A DNA stretch of 64,000 nt. Origin: Mesodorylaimus sp. YZB2_4. Taxonomy: Eukaryota > Nematoda > Enoplea > Dorylaimida > Dorylaimidae. This document shows, in pieces, positions 22,935-35,218 of this stretch. A program made the translations under genes and the position numbers. The stretch lies in contig JASANH010000751.1 of assembly GCA_030248295.1 (NCBI GenBank), positions 248,001 through 312,000 on the forward strand, read 5' to 3'. The notes below the pieces were generated by a model. That model did not search any database, was not told the DNA's origin, and saw only the letters and a program-made list of their open reading frames with translations. The stretch's first letter is position 1. The number at the start of each line of letters is the position of its first letter.

Positions 22935-23264
22935 TTAGAATTTTTTATCAACTTTTTCCATTAAAATCATTTCATTTTTCTTTTTCAAGTCGATAAATCG
23001 CAAAGTATCGTTTTCATATTCCCATTTGCTATAAACCCAGACATGCCAGGGGGAACAGTCTTCCATTTGCTGCACTGCCCATCCCGATGACCGAGTATTA
23101 TTGAAAAAATCATATTTCGAAACCATCGTTAATCCGACAAAAAATGACATCTTTTTTATGCTTGCGTGATCCAAAAGTATTTTATTAAATGGATAAGAAC
23201 GAATTTCTTTGATTTTTAATAATTTATTTCCGAGAAGATGTTGACTTAAATGAATGGCTCGAGT
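22935..23264 (-). CDS. Unidentified terminal exon
   Basis: An open frame of 109 codons ends in TAA at 22935. It probably starts after the acceptor-like GTCCCGCTAG at 23265. Composition is that of real protein: aromatic and charged residues are mixed, with motifs such as SSGWAVQQMEDCSPWHVWVYSKWEYE and DTLRFIDLKKK. I do not recognise the family. No upstream exon could be linked, and the exon start is uncertain. It may be the end of a gene whose 5' part lies upstream of 23.3 kb, or a gene relic. Confidence 0.4.
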   Translation of the reverse strand, partial: TRAIHLSQHLLGNKLLKIKEIRSYPFNKILLDHASIKKMSFFVGLTMVSKYDFFNNTRSSGWAVQQMEDCSPWHVWVYSKWEYENDTLRFIDLKKKNEMILMEKVDKKF

Positions 23265-25343
23265 CTAGCGGGACGTGAAAAAAACATTGATCATTTGTGC
23301 AGATGGCAGAGAAGTTTAAAATTGTTGATTTCGAGTAGAAAAATAAAGAGAAATATGCAAATGAGAGCAGTAAAAATTTTGCTTTAATTTTTGACATGAT
23401 AGAAAAAGACTAAAGTAAGGAAAGGAAGCAAGATCTTCGCAGAAGACAATTTCGGAAAAGGTATCCTGAGGATAAGAAAAAATAGAAGGCCAAGTTTTTT
23501 TTTATTTTTGCCGCTGAAAAATGGCTTTTCTATCAGCAAAGCTGGAAAAGCCAATCCAAAGGGACTGGCCAAAAGGGGTCTAGGGGAATTTTTCTGGCTG
23601 AAAGGGGACACCGGCCGAAATGGGTCACAATCGGCACAGATACTTAAACCAGTATAATTCTCAGGGCACAAGTTGCCATATATCCTGTTCATAAATCCAA
23701 GAACCTGGCACAGAATATGGCTTGGTGGCCGCAGAACCTACAATCAGCAAGAGACCGACTTTGAGCTTCTTCGACTACCTTCTAGTCTGTCTTTGAGCAG
23801 CCACAGTTCTGGAGTCCCTCACTCGCTGTATCGAAGCTCTTTTGCTGGCCGATTATTTAAAAAAACGGGTTTTATAACTATGGGTATTTTCCTCATATCC
23901 TGCATGCGCGCAGACTCGCTTTGGAAGGATCTTCATTGAGAATCCTGAGCAGTCATGTCAAGGTCAGTCACTTTGCGGAAGCTAATACAGATTCTTACGT
24001 CCCTCCACAATGTATGTGTACTGTACATATGAAATCCAAATCGAGAAATAATGAGGCAAAGTAAATTAGCTGTAAATTTATTGCATTTTGCTGCAAACTT
24101 CCGACCTTACTGCGAGAGAACTCTATGGTAAACGTTCTAAAGTAACTCGACTACTTCCTTCAACATAATTTGACTCGTAGTCCCGATTACAAAGACGTGC
24201 AGTAAATAAAAAATATGGTACAAAAGGAAGTTATACTGTGCGGTAGCCCTTCCTTGCGCTACAACAAAGTCGGAAATCGCGCAATAATTTTTGATTTTGT
24301 TGAAGCCGCTAACATGAAAATACGCATTGTATGTATTGCGGACAACCCGGTTTGCGTATGCATATATGCGCACACCAGGTCGAATGCGTATGCGTACGCG
24401 TATACGCATCCGAATTTCAGTGCGTGATAAGCAAACTTTGCGTATGCGTATTTTGTACGCAACCAACTGTACGTTCAAGGTCTTTGATTGATTGTGATTG
24501 AATAGGATCCCACGCAGAGCAGCCGTATTCCAATTTTGGAAGTACGCAGGATGCGTAATTGTTTGTAAAACTGAACATGAACATCGTCCTAAACTTAAGA
24601 CAGCTAGGTGTCCTGGGCGGGACACCAATCCCCGCACAGGAAGGCGGGAGCTTGAAATGTTTTTCACCAACATTTCATAATTTACTTTCTTTCGCTGTCA
24701 TAATACTCTGACTGGGTTCAAGAAATTCTGACCTAACCCAGACCTTGACCAGACCCCAAAAAATTTTCTGACCTTGACCCTCTTTGACCAAGGGTCGGTC
24801 AATCGGGGTTTTGACAAAATTCTGACCTTGACCTGAGGTCATTTCTAACACTAGTCCAAGACACCTTGTGCAATCGTCAGCTTGTACCAAGCAAACAGGA
24901 TCCTTTAAAGACGAGCTGCACTCTAGAATCGATGTCAGAATAGTGGAAAAAAAAGAGATACCCACAACCACCACCCCGCGCCCCCAGGGGAACCCAAAAA
25001 TTCCTCCCCCCACCTAATATTCATACAAACAAAATCCCTCCCCCAACCCCCCATAAAGGTTTTAAAGCTACGTTTGCCCTGTCGTTTGCTCTGCTATCGT
25101 CCAGCTGTACCTGCGCATCAACTGCTCACGCTTGTCTGCAATTAGCGGGAACTCACTTCCGGAGCAGTCCACACCCACTGCAGTTGCACCTGGGTGCGTG
25201 AAGTGGGTTGCATCCTGCAGGACATGCACTCTAGCCACTTCACGCTCACCTGATTTGTTTCAATTTCTGCTCAAGTGTTGCGCATATAACTTGCCTTTTC
25301 GAACGGCATTTGCTCATTTTTCCGTCGACTGTGGATGTCTGCA
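23265..25343. other. Intergenic region, repeats only
   Basis: No exon is recognised. It holds a short GCGTATGCGTAT alternating tract (24340-24450), a TGACC-rich patch (24735-24850) and one arm of the inverted-repeat element also found at 7.9 kb (about 24925-24960). Positions 24590-24660 read CCGGGCGG...GGACACCAATCCCCGCACAGG and look like a repeat end. Confidence 0.45.
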
Positions 25344-28300
25344 ATGGGAAGTGCTAAATCGACTCTTCGCACTCTGCCCATCCCATCGGGTCCTTATTCG
25401 GTTGGGTATTCAGATATCATTCAAGGATATGCTTTAGATGGAGTTTTCGTAAGGCTGTATTATCCCATTGAAAAGTGTGATCTTCTGGTATGTTTCTTGG
25501 GGATTAAGCGTGTTGCGTGTTCGAGATGACGTGCCTGTACGTCTTGGTGGATCCTACGGATTTCAAAGAGTATCTCCGGTGGATCTTCTGAGGGATATCT
25601 CGTGTGAAGACCTTTACAATCCGTAGGTGCCCTCAGGAGATCCATAAATATCCTCATATTATCCAAAGTATATTCATAAGACCATCCCGCGGTGATGAAT
25701 AGATATCCTAGGAGGTCTTCATATGATCCCTACGACATCCGCATGAGATCCTGATCGAATCTTCTGAGGGACATCCTTGGATCGTATCAGGATCTCGTGT
25801 GAATCATATGAAGATCTCCTGTAGAGTATTCATTTATCGATGCGGGATCTTTTTATGAATATACTTTGGATAATATCCATGGATCTAATGGGAAATATCC
25901 ATGGATCTCTAGAGGGATATCCACATCATGGATTTACTGGGATATTCATGGATCTACTGGGAGATTAATGGATCTGCTGGGATATTAATGGATCTACAGT
26001 GATATCCATGGATCTATTGGGATATCCATGGATCTACTGGGATATCAATGAATCTACTGGGATATCCATGGATCTACTGGGATATCCATGGATCTACTGG
26101 GATATCCATGGATCTACTGGGATATCCATGGATCTACTGGGATATCCAGGGATCTACTGGGATATCCATGGATCTACTGGGATATCCATGGATCTACTGG
26201 GATATCCATGGATCTGCTATGTTATTAATGGATCTGCTGGGTTATTAATGGATCTACTGGGACCTGCTGGGGAATATCCTGCGCATCTCATGAGAGAATC
26301 CCCCGCTTGTGAGGGATATCTACAGACCACATCAGGATCTTCTTATGAATATCCTCTGGATCAAACGCAGATCTCCTGGGGACTGTCGTGTGGATCGTTT
26401 AAGGATCTCTTGAGGGATATCCTTTAGATCAACGCAGGATCTCTGAAGGATATCCTTGTGGTCGCACATTCCCTACTGAGTAACCAATGGATCAAATGAG
26501 GATCTTCTTCAGGATTGCCCTAATGATATCTTCTTTCTAGAAACACTCATCTCAGTTACGTTCTTGGGTTCCTAGACCGGAATACATCGATGGATATGCA
26601 AATTTTGCCAATATTCCTGCCTCCTTTTTACGTTTCCTCTTTTATTATGGCATTGGTAAGCTTCACTGCTGCTTATTTTTTCTCTGAAGATGAGTTGAGC
26701 AGGAAACAATATTTGACCCGGTTAGCTTTGTAATCCCGCATGCATCAGATCATGAACGTTTTTAGGTGACGTTTTCATCCCAGCATTGCAACACGCGCCT
26801 GTAATTAGTCGTAATCTTATCGATCGATTCCCCCTGTTACTTTTTTCTCACGGATTGTATGGTAATCGATCAACTTACGCCACGATTTGCTGCGATATGG
26901 CCAGTCATGGATTTGTGGTTGCTGCTGTGGAACATAGGTACGACCACATAACATCTAAAAAAATAGATTCTGCTTTACAAATAATTTATCTCAGTTGAGG
27001 TTCACTGCAACTAATGCTTTCAAAATTCGCCATGATGCACTGATTACTGCAGGGAACAATATTCTTATTTCTACTTCGTCAAAATGAATTTTGAAATGCC
27101 TGACTGCTGTCAGAACGCGAACTTCATAAAGATAGGCTCTGTATGGTTCGACCTGCGGGGAACATACAGTAGATAGTCAAGCTTCAATTTTTGACCCCCT
27201 TTTTATGTATGAATTCGAAGCACCCATGAGTGGTGATAGATGCACCAGTGCTTTTTTGTGCAAACTCGATTTTCACGGGATTCTTGCAAAAAAACTTTTT
27301 TGAAAGGGGTTGGGTGATATCGGCCGTAATTCGCCAGTCTTTCAGTCTGTCTCAATTAACGACATATCAGCGTGATCGCAAATAAATGAGGAATCGAATG
27401 CTTGCCTCGAAAAGGTTTTATCTCCTATCTATCTCGAGATATTAAGCGCCAAAGTTGATGGTGCCTGCCCAGTTGACGACTTTCAGACCTCCTGTTTCTT
27501 TTTGCAAACTTGGAGACATGGTTTGACCAGTCTAATAAAAGTCCAATCGAAATCTAATTGACTAGCCTAAAATAGATAGACTAGACATATTTGGCTGGGC
27601 AAACCCCGTCTCCCAGTCAGCATAAAGAAACAGGAGGTCTGAAAGTCATCAATCAGGAGGGAGCTTCCAGCTTTGGCGCCTAATATCTTGAGATGGGTAA
27701 AAGGTAGAAATGCTTTGAGGCATTTATTCGATTCCTCATTCATTTGCGAATACGCTGATGTGTCGTTTATCAAGACAGACTGAAAGACTGGCGAGTTATG
27801 GCCGATATCGCCCGACGACTTCCGAAAAAACGGTTTTTTGCCATAATCCTGTGACAATCGAGTTTGCACCAAAAAGGACTGTTCCTTTGCTATCATCACT
27901 TATGGGTGCATCGAGTCACACATAAAATAGGGTAAAGTAGGGGGGTGGCAAAAATTGAAGGGTGACCACCTCCCAGTCGAATCTATCAGAAACCCTGTCT
28001 ACATACGGGTATATCCTGGACCTTAGCTGCGAACTACTATTCTTTGTACTCCTGGCTTTCGGGTACTCCCTAAACTGCACACTGCCTTTTTGGCAGTATT
28101 TTCATTCATCAGTAGAATGCATGGACACCATACATCTTACGCTTACATCCTTCTCGGGTCCTACACATTTGCAATTATTATGTTGACCGTACAGTCCTAC
28201 CCAAAACAGTGTTACCCAGCCCGCAGACCTGGTGGCCAACGTCCCAACACCAAGCCAGGGTATTGATTTCTTCAGTCAAGTTGACGGTTTTTAGTGTAAA

Positions 28301-31300
28301 GTTGACCAGTTTTCTTTACTTTCTGACAGGGATCGTTCGGCTTCAAATTCGTATTGCGTCAAGGAAACAATGCCAGGAAGTGGAGAAATAGTTGAAGAAA
28401 CCATTGCTTATAGACCTATTGCAACAGGAGAAAAGGAATTTCCAATTCGACATGAGCAGGTTAGTAATTTTGTGGGTCGGTCATTTGTTCCATGTGGCGT
28501 GTTGTATGTACTGTATTTGGGTAACCAGCATTCCTGGGCTGTCAGGAGACCCCCGTGGGATAGCGTCAAACCACTCCATTGGATGTTTCAGCTGTCTCTG
28601 CAGTTCCTGTCCCCTGGAAAGTACGATTGCTTTTGCCCTCGAGATCTCAGACTCTCCCACTGGCCAGGTGCGCTAGCCACATTTGCCTTCAGTATGTCAT
28701 ATCTGTGCGCCCCTACCCTTTGGCACATGCTTTTTTTCCTTGTCGCTCGCCCGTCCAGTGTTGGCTTCTGTTGTTTTGCACGTTGCAGCATCAGCACCGC
28801 GAGAAAAAAAACACCAAAAAAAAAAAAAAAACCAACCAAAAAAACCCAAAAAAAAAAAACAAAAAAAAAAAAAAAAAAAACAACAAAAAAAACACAAAAC
28901 AAAAAAACCCCATTCAGCCATGTTTTGTGGCAGACAGGCCAGTTGTTCTCCATGTCTCCATCCATGCGCGCCAGGTTTGAATTTCGCGCCATCAGGATAG
29001 GTCAGGTCAAAAGTCTGCAAAACGTGTTCCTATTCATGAGACCAGGCTGGGAATGACCACTGGAGGCTGCAACTTCCATGAGGGTTGTGCTCTGTAAACA
29101 GATATGTGACTCTCCCAGCAGGCTCATCTATGGGGTCTCGTGAGATTTCTTTCACACAGCTCATTTACGCATTGCGTCAAGTACTTTTTGAAATACTGCC
29201 TGCCGTTTGCCGCCAAATATTTTACTTGCAGATCAAGTTGAAAATGGTTGAAAAGCATGTCTCGTTGAGTCTCTTCCCCGCCTACTCTGGTTTGGCAAAC
29301 ATCTCCCATCAGGCCTGGGTCGCGGCTTAGCGGTTACGGCGTCCGCCTCTCACGCTGAGTGCGCACTTACAGGGGAGGGTTCGACTCCCGCCTGGGTAAG
29401 AAATGATTATCATGTGTTCCTAGGCCTCCAGTGCGCTGGTTATGGATAAAGTATGACATGACCCGACTTTAGTATATGCGTAACGGGCTCTGCAGGGTAC
29501 ATTTCAGGTGTCCTTTGCTCTTGTTCCAGAATCGAACGATCTGACCCTAGGCCTGGATCCTGATCCGCTTCAAAAAATAGAGAGTAGACGGGGATGACGC
29601 GTTTGGCGCTGCATCCTCACCAACCTGCCATGGCTCCTCGCTGTAACCATCTATCAGACCACTCCAAAGACGCAGGAGAGCTAAGCAGCACCTAAAGCGG
29701 GATGAAGTACTGATTTGAGGGAAAAAAACGGGATTTTCTCGTTATAGTTCGTCACATTTTATCAGTTCCCAGCAGATAAAGCGCGAAAAATATTAGTTGC
29801 CGATCCGGCCGATCCAGCACCTGGATCGGATTAGGAACCGATCCACCCCTTGGATCGGTGGATCGGCCGATGCTGGACTGTAATACGGCTGAATCTGCAT
29901 TATTGGAGGGAATGACTGGTGCAGCTTTTGCACCACGTCAAGGTACCCCCTGCTCCCTTGGCTACACCCTGGTACCCCCTACCATCTTTGTTGGCTACCA
30001 GTCCTACTAAATCTTTCGAACTTGCCCATGGCTGAAATATCATCCTGACAGGCGGCACGCCCAGCTGCTGGCTGAGCCACTGGCTCTGTGCGGAGTATCA
30101 ATTGCCAGTCGAGCCTATGCAAGGTGCACTTGGGGAGCGAGCCAGCTGCCTGTTTAATCCAGAGGCACATGCAGTGCAACCCTTGCGCTTGGAGGGATGG
30201 AAAGTGGAAACGCTTAACCCTCGGAGTGATGTTTCATCCGCAGGTGTACTGCAGTCATAGACTTGCCTTCGCTCCTACTTTGGTCAGTCACATTCTCCAC
30301 GCACCAGGTTGACTCCAGGACAAATCTCTTAGTTCTGCCTCCGACATCAGGTACCTGGAACCGGCATGCACCCATCTTCCCCCTTTTCTATGAAAACACA
30401 TGTGGTAAAATTATCGACCGTTTGGCTCTCACCAATTTGAAAAAGCAGCAAAGTCCTCTCATCACTTTTCAGGTCAATTTTCGCGTCGAAGAATGTCAGA
30501 AAACAGTAAATTTATTGAAGGCAATAAATAATGGCGATACGATCACTAATCTGTTTTCTGATTCCTCTGATTCCCCTGATTTTCATGCTTTCAAGGTTTG
30601 TTCAAAGAATTTTGCGATTCAAGCTTTTTAACTTGTGCAGTTTTTGTTCAGGGGAGACTAGACTTTGATCGCCTGGCAATTATGGGTCACAGTTTTGGTG
30701 GAGCCACAGTTATTTCTGCAGCCGCTACAATGAACGGCTTGAAGTAGGTTCTTTAAAGTAGAAAAATTGTAGACTTATATAAAATATTTTTCAGAGCTGG
30801 AGTCGTCCTGGATGGATGGATGTTCCCATTGCACAATGATATATACCCTAGTGTCAAGGGGCCTCTATTATTCATTAATATGGATAAATTTCAATGGCGG
30901 GATAATGTACTGAGAATGAAAAGATTAGATTCAAGCGAAGTGGACAGACAAATGTACACAATAAGGTACTGTAGGTCAATGCTGGGCTTGTCTGGATGTG
31001 GGTGTGCAATCGCGCCCTTTCGCAGCTTTGTACTCAATCTGCATGGACTTCATGAAAGTAATATAAATTTCTCAAAACTTTTCCAATTCCCGCAGCTAGC
31101 AGACCATATTTGCCAATGGGCGGTGAAAATCTGGTTTCACAATCACCGGAGCTAGGACATATCTAAAAATTTTGTCAGTCGTAGCCTTGTGATGTAGGAT
31201 AAGACTCACAGCAGGATCGCGCAAAAGCAATTGTCAATTAGCAATTGTTCAGCTTATTGTGATAATGGGCTCTGTAGCCTCTTTCTAACAGCTGTCATCC

Positions 31301-34037
31301 GTCCGCAATTTAAACTAGCCCAAAAATTAGAAACACAAAAAATTCCGGCATACTTTTAAGTTTATCTGTCCTAAGTACCAATTTCAAATTCCCGCCAATC
31401 TGCCACTATACTGCTTCTGAGAATCAGCTGCCCGGGAAATTCAAACTTTCTGGTTTTTGATCTGCCAGCTCATCAGCTTCCTGGTAAACTGGTTTGCTCG
31501 TGATGTAAGCGCAAATGAACTCTTTCTGGTGTAATAACAATTTATGCAAGCTCTATCCTTGGAATTTTCTGCAGGAACATGATTGCATTGTACAATTTTA
31601 TTTTCAGAGGCTCTGTTCATCAAAATCAAACAGATTTCTCATTTTTGATGAAAGGATGGATAGCCAAGAAACTCCACGCCATTGGCGACATTGATCCTAT
31701 TTTATGCAACAATATCAACAACGACTTGTGTTTGGCATTTTTGAGAAAACATTTGGGTATGTCATGATTTTTTAGCTGACAGTGACACGAAGAGGATTGG
31801 TACAAGGCTGGAAAACCTGGAAACTTGGAATTGTAATCCTAAACTGTCTAGAAAATTTAAGAATATTCATTAAAAATGAGAGCTCAAAGCCGAAGCAGGG
31901 AAAATTGAGAGAAGTTGCATCCTTGTATTTCAAGTTTTGAATCATCAGTCCTTTCTCATCAGTTCGATCCTTACGGAAGCCATTGCTTAAACGCCTCTCC
32001 CATTTGATCACTGGAAGTAGAAGTAGGATTCAGAAGGAGCGGAAAGTGATTTTCCCTGATTTTTTTAGGTTATCCAGAAAAAACTTGACTTTTCTTTTTT
32101 TTTGTTTTAAAAATTTTTTGTGGGCCGAAGCCCGTTTTTGCCTATAGCCGACCAGCAGTCAAATCTTATGAGCAGGGCTGTGCGGGGACCGGCACACACA
32201 GCAGCTTCCCTCTGCGTGTCTCCACTATGAGCACCTCCACGCGAGGGCATCCTGGACCAGGCACTGACTTCATCGGACGATGGCGGGCGGGTTTAACCCT
32301 GTCGGTGCTCGACAGCCGAGACTGTCTACTCGTTTGGCTCCCGTCTCTCCACTCAGAGCACCTCTAGGGTGCCAGGTGAGTCACCCACGGCCCGGAGGAC
32401 GTCAAGACCCCAGTGGTGGGCGTCACATGACACGAAACGACTGACTGAATGACTTCTTGCTTATCTGTCTAAGCTCCTATCAAAGCAGCGATAAAAAAAT
32501 TTAAAACAACAAATATAAAAGCTGTAACAGCTGTACTTAGGTGAAAATTTCTGCGAGATTAAACTACAGCAGAGCATCTTCATTGAAAAACTTTAAAACA
32601 AGGTAGAAGAAAAGATGACCGAGTATTTCTGAGCTTTTAAGAGGAACCGAGGGAAAATAACGGTCCATACTTGAATACAACAGATATGCACCAGTGCAGC
32701 AACCTTGACCCTTTGCAGGATCCGAGTCACTTTTACTCTTACGATTAGGTCAGGCTCCTTAGATTAGGACAGCAGTGTCGCTTTGATGTAGGATAGCACT
32801 TTCTTGTATGCATGTCCTGCGACTCACGATCAGACACGTCTCATCGAATTGTGAAACCTTTCTGCTGCGCACAAACTAGCTTGTTTTATCTACAGTAGTC
32901 GTTGTTGACCTCTGCAGACAAGTTACACTAGCGATCAAAAGTAAAGCACATTTGACACTCCTTTTTATCAAGTTGAACTTGGTTACTCTCTCCAACATGA
33001 ATGCAGTTGCATTTAGAGTTTTAGATTGTCAGGTTGTTGTTAGCTTCAGGTTTAAATTGAGACGTCTATTTCCAAAGGAACAAGAAAACCAAAACATTAC
33101 TCAAAATACACATTGTGCAGGCTTTCAGCGCTGAAGCATTTGGCTCAGACTACTGCTTCTACTGAAAGTCTTTTATCTTGCGATAGTGAATAAACTTTTG
33201 AATGATAATTTAACAAGTTTCGTTGAAAACTCTGGTTTTCTGTAATTATTTTCATGAATTGATTACTTTTCTGTTTTTGTACTCCATTCGAACATTTATC
33301 GAAAAACCGGGTACGGGTATGGGTATGGGTAAATTTTTTGAAAAATTACGAGTACGGGTACACAGGTCGTCCAGCGGGTACAGGTAGGATACGATTTTCA
33401 TACCCGTGCAGGACCCTGTCCTCAGCCCTCGAGTATGGTGCTTGTGGATAAGGTGTGACATGACATGAAAGAGGTGTCCAAGCAACGGCTTCCGAAAGGG
33501 TCGAACCCACCAGTCATGGGCAAAGTGGTGCCTCTGCAGGATGTCAAGTCCTTGTCTTATGATGTTTATGCCCTCAGCTGTGGTGGGCTCATTTTCGCGG
33601 GTGTGCATAACACGTGCTCGGAGCCTGCAGTGAGCCCATCGATTGGCACAAGTTGCACGTCAACCAATCCAGTTGATGTTCCACGAATCTTAGACTAGTA
33701 GAGGTCGGAGACTGCTGCTATGAGTTTTATGCACCACCTACGTGCCTAGAGGATTCACCTGACGGGAGTCTGGCATTCTAGACTCAGCAGGAGGCGATAA
33801 AGTGGTGTGCGCGTGTTACATGAATAGTCTATGTAAACCTGCCTGGCTGCACCTGTGTGGGTACAGAGGAGGTATTTGTCTCTGCAGGTCTATCACCCCA
33901 TTTATTAACACAAATACTAAATTTTGGTACTTTCAGGATTGCAAGGCCCCTCAAGCACTGAAGAAGTGGCTCGGCATTATGACGAATGGGTGATTACAGG
34001 CACTAATGTGAATTTGGATAAACCATCCTCGCTATGA
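25344..34037 (+). CDS. PAFAH2: Intracellular PAF-acetylhydrolase (PAFAH2 type)
   Basis: Nine exons: 25344-25487, 26541-26655, 26766-26937, 28330-28459, 30473-30595, 30652-30743, 30795-30965, 31608-31756 and 33937-34037. All phases agree and give 398 residues; human PAFAH2 has 392. Landmarks in order are GPYSVGYSDI, FVRLYYP, SHGLYGNRSTY, GFVVAAVEHRD, the nucleophile elbow GHSFGGA, LDGWMFPL with the catalytic Asp, GPLLFINMDKFQW and GSVHQNQTDF with the catalytic His. The full Ser-Asp-His triad is present. The enzyme hydrolyses short or oxidised sn-2 acyl chains of phospholipids such as platelet-activating factor. I chose the ATG at 25344 over the in-frame one at 25335 because MGSAKS is an N-myristoylation signal like that of vertebrate PAFAH2; there is no signal peptide. 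Introns hold a 20-bp minisatellite, a fold-back and SINE-like copies. Confidence 0.96.
25870..26270. repeat. 20-bp minisatellite in PAFAH2 intron 1
   Basis: About 16-17 head-to-tail copies of a 20-base unit (GATCTACTGGGATATCCATG). The central copies are nearly identical and the flanks (25550-25870, 26270-26520) degenerate into scattered GATATCC and GGATCT words. The regular period creates a false repetitive reading frame. Confidence 0.9.
27175..27960. mobile_element. Fold-back element in PAFAH2 intron 3
   Basis: Arms of about 370 bp are inverted copies: 27188-27530 (TTTTTGACCCCC ... CACCCATGAGTGGTGATAG ... CAGACCTCCTGTTTCTTT) and 27590-27955 in reverse. The core between them is AT-rich. A single arm of the same family lies at 44880-45245. 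No transposase frame is present. Confidence 0.75.
28800..28915. repeat. A-rich low-complexity tract
   Basis: Almost only A with scattered C, next to a composite E2F/CHR-like word (TTTGAATTTCGCGCC, 28976-28990). It produces false poly-Lys and poly-Phe frames and may be a decayed poly-A tail of a retroposed copy. Confidence 0.8.
29311..29466 (+). mobile_element. tRNA-derived SINE-like repeat, family A
   Basis: A tRNA-like head has a promoter A-box region (TAGCGGTTACGGCGTCCG) and a perfect B box (GGGTTCGACTCCCG). It is followed by a short body with GTGCGCTGGTTATGGATAAAGTATGACATGAC. The same head and body are found at 40075-40185 (minus), 57128-57270 and 60178-60322, and tails alone at 33415-33470 and 62552-62642. 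The shared tail ends in ACATG repeats. Confidence 0.75.
29525..29865 (-). repeat. Dispersed repeat, copy 2 (inverted relative to 11.3 kb)
   Basis: Blocks seen at 11310-11690 recur here as reverse complements: ATCGAACGATC, the CTCACCAACCTG segment, GAAAAAAACGGGATTTTCTC and the CCGATCC-rich end. It lies in PAFAH2 intron 4 and does not code. Confidence 0.55.
32100..32400 (-). mobile_element. SINE-like repeat, family B, 5' truncated
   Basis: On the minus strand the body (GTGGGTGACTCACC ... GAGACGGGAG ... GAGGTGCTC ... GCCGACC) matches the copies at 42525-42905 and 61120-61532 and ends in an A-rich tail. The tRNA-like head is missing. It lies in PAFAH2 intron 8 and abuts the inverted pair member that starts near 32397. 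Confidence 0.7.
32397..33025 (+). repeat. Interspersed repeat, member 1 of an inverted pair
   Basis: The ~630-bp stretch runs from GTCAAGACCCCAGTGGTGGG to the CTCCAACATGAATGCAGTTGC segment. It is found again as a reverse complement at 45415-46060, 12.4 kb away, with blocks in the same order (ACAAGTTACA, GTCAGACACGTCTCAT-like, CTTTGCAGGATCC, CTGCACTGG). It has no open frame of note. Confidence 0.75.
33415..33470 (+). mobile_element. Tail of SINE-like family A
   Basis: TCAGCCCTCGAGTATGGTGCTTG and GTGACATGACATG match the body and tail of the family A copies at 60.2 and 62.6 kb. The head is missing. A TACCCG-rich patch precedes it (33300-33400). Confidence 0.5.
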
Positions 34038-35218
34038 ATAGTCATACCCTCATTTCTATGGAATTGCCGTAACCAATTAATAGTAGACCTTGACTGTAAA
34101 GACTATCAGATGACTTGTGAGATAACGATTTGGACACTGCTTATGTGTTATGCCTGTGTAACACAGCGCAGTATGGTCTTGTGATGGAGATTGAGCTTCC
34201 TTGATTCAAGTTAGAAGTACTGCGGAAAGGAATATGACCACATTTTTCAGTAATATTTGATATTTAGCAGTGCTAGTAAAAGTTGATATTTTTTAAAAAT
34301 TCAAGTGCAGTTGCTGATTGATCGTATGCACCATTTGTATTTTTAACATTCCAAAATAGTAATTTCATGTTACATTTTTTCGAAAAGATAGTTTTAATAT
34401 TAATTTGATTTCCACAGTGTTTGTGCAAGGTTAGGAAACCGGTAGAAGATCGAAATTTTTGGGCCAAAATCAGGGAAAACTGTAAAAGATGGCATTTTCA
34501 AGTTTCAAATTTTGAATTACCCGCCTCTTCTGTGTACCTGTTAATCATGCGCTTAATCAGTAAATCAGTTGAGATTGTTTTAAAAACACTGTAGTTAGAT
34601 TTTAGTGGCTTTTCGAAACCATGCTGTCTACAGTTCAGAAGTCAGCGACAATGACAAGAAGCCAGGGGAGCAAGAGTAAGCTTATTAGGGATCTTGGTGT
34701 TGTGAGCGACCATAAAATTCTTTCCCCTGAGTTTTTTCGCATCATCGCAGAACTGAAACCAATTCAAACTGATTTAGTCATTTGATGCGATCATCAGGTC
34801 CTCAGAAAAGGCAGGATATTCAAATTTTTTTCATCTTTTGGGCTCGAACCACGTATGGCTGAAAAAAGGTAATCTCGAAAGACCTAAGCCTGACTGAGTA
34901 TTATACAGTACTGTTGCTGTTGCCCGTGCAGATCAAAACAAGCCTAGTAAGGCATCGCAGTATGAGTCTTGAACTATACCTAACAGAAATGGTAGCGCCT
35001 GAGCTTACATTTCAGTATCTGCGCACTGAGGAGCTGAAATGTGAATTTTAGCCTTCCAAAAAGTGCACACTCAAAAAGTGTGTTGATTTACAGCAAAGAA
35101 TGCACTCGCAAAAGCATTCACCTAAAGACTGTACAACCAGCAGCTTGTGATCACAGATCATACACGTTCAAAAGTCCACTTTCAGATCATGGGCAGATCT
35201 GATAACAGTCTTGGCTGA
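34038..35218. other. Convergent intergenic region, PAFAH2 and SWEET 3' ends
   Basis: No gene is seen. It should hold the 3' UTRs of PAFAH2 (+) and the SWEET gene (-), which end facing each other. A variant E2F/CHR-like word (TTTGAATTACCCGCC) lies at about 34509-34523. Confidence 0.45.

Noticed and set aside
25999-26427. 142-codon frame with a MDLLGYPWIYWDI-type repeat
   Set aside because: It is a translation of the 20-bp minisatellite; several frames are open and no splice or start context supports it.
28370-29056. 228-codon frame with a poly-Lys block
   Set aside because: Its first 30 codons are PAFAH2 exon 4 in the true frame; after the donor at 28460 it runs through intron and the A-rich tract.
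29311-29400. Functional tRNA gene
   Set aside because: The B box is good, but the acceptor ends do not pair and the unit recurs with a shared non-tRNA body, so it is a repeat.
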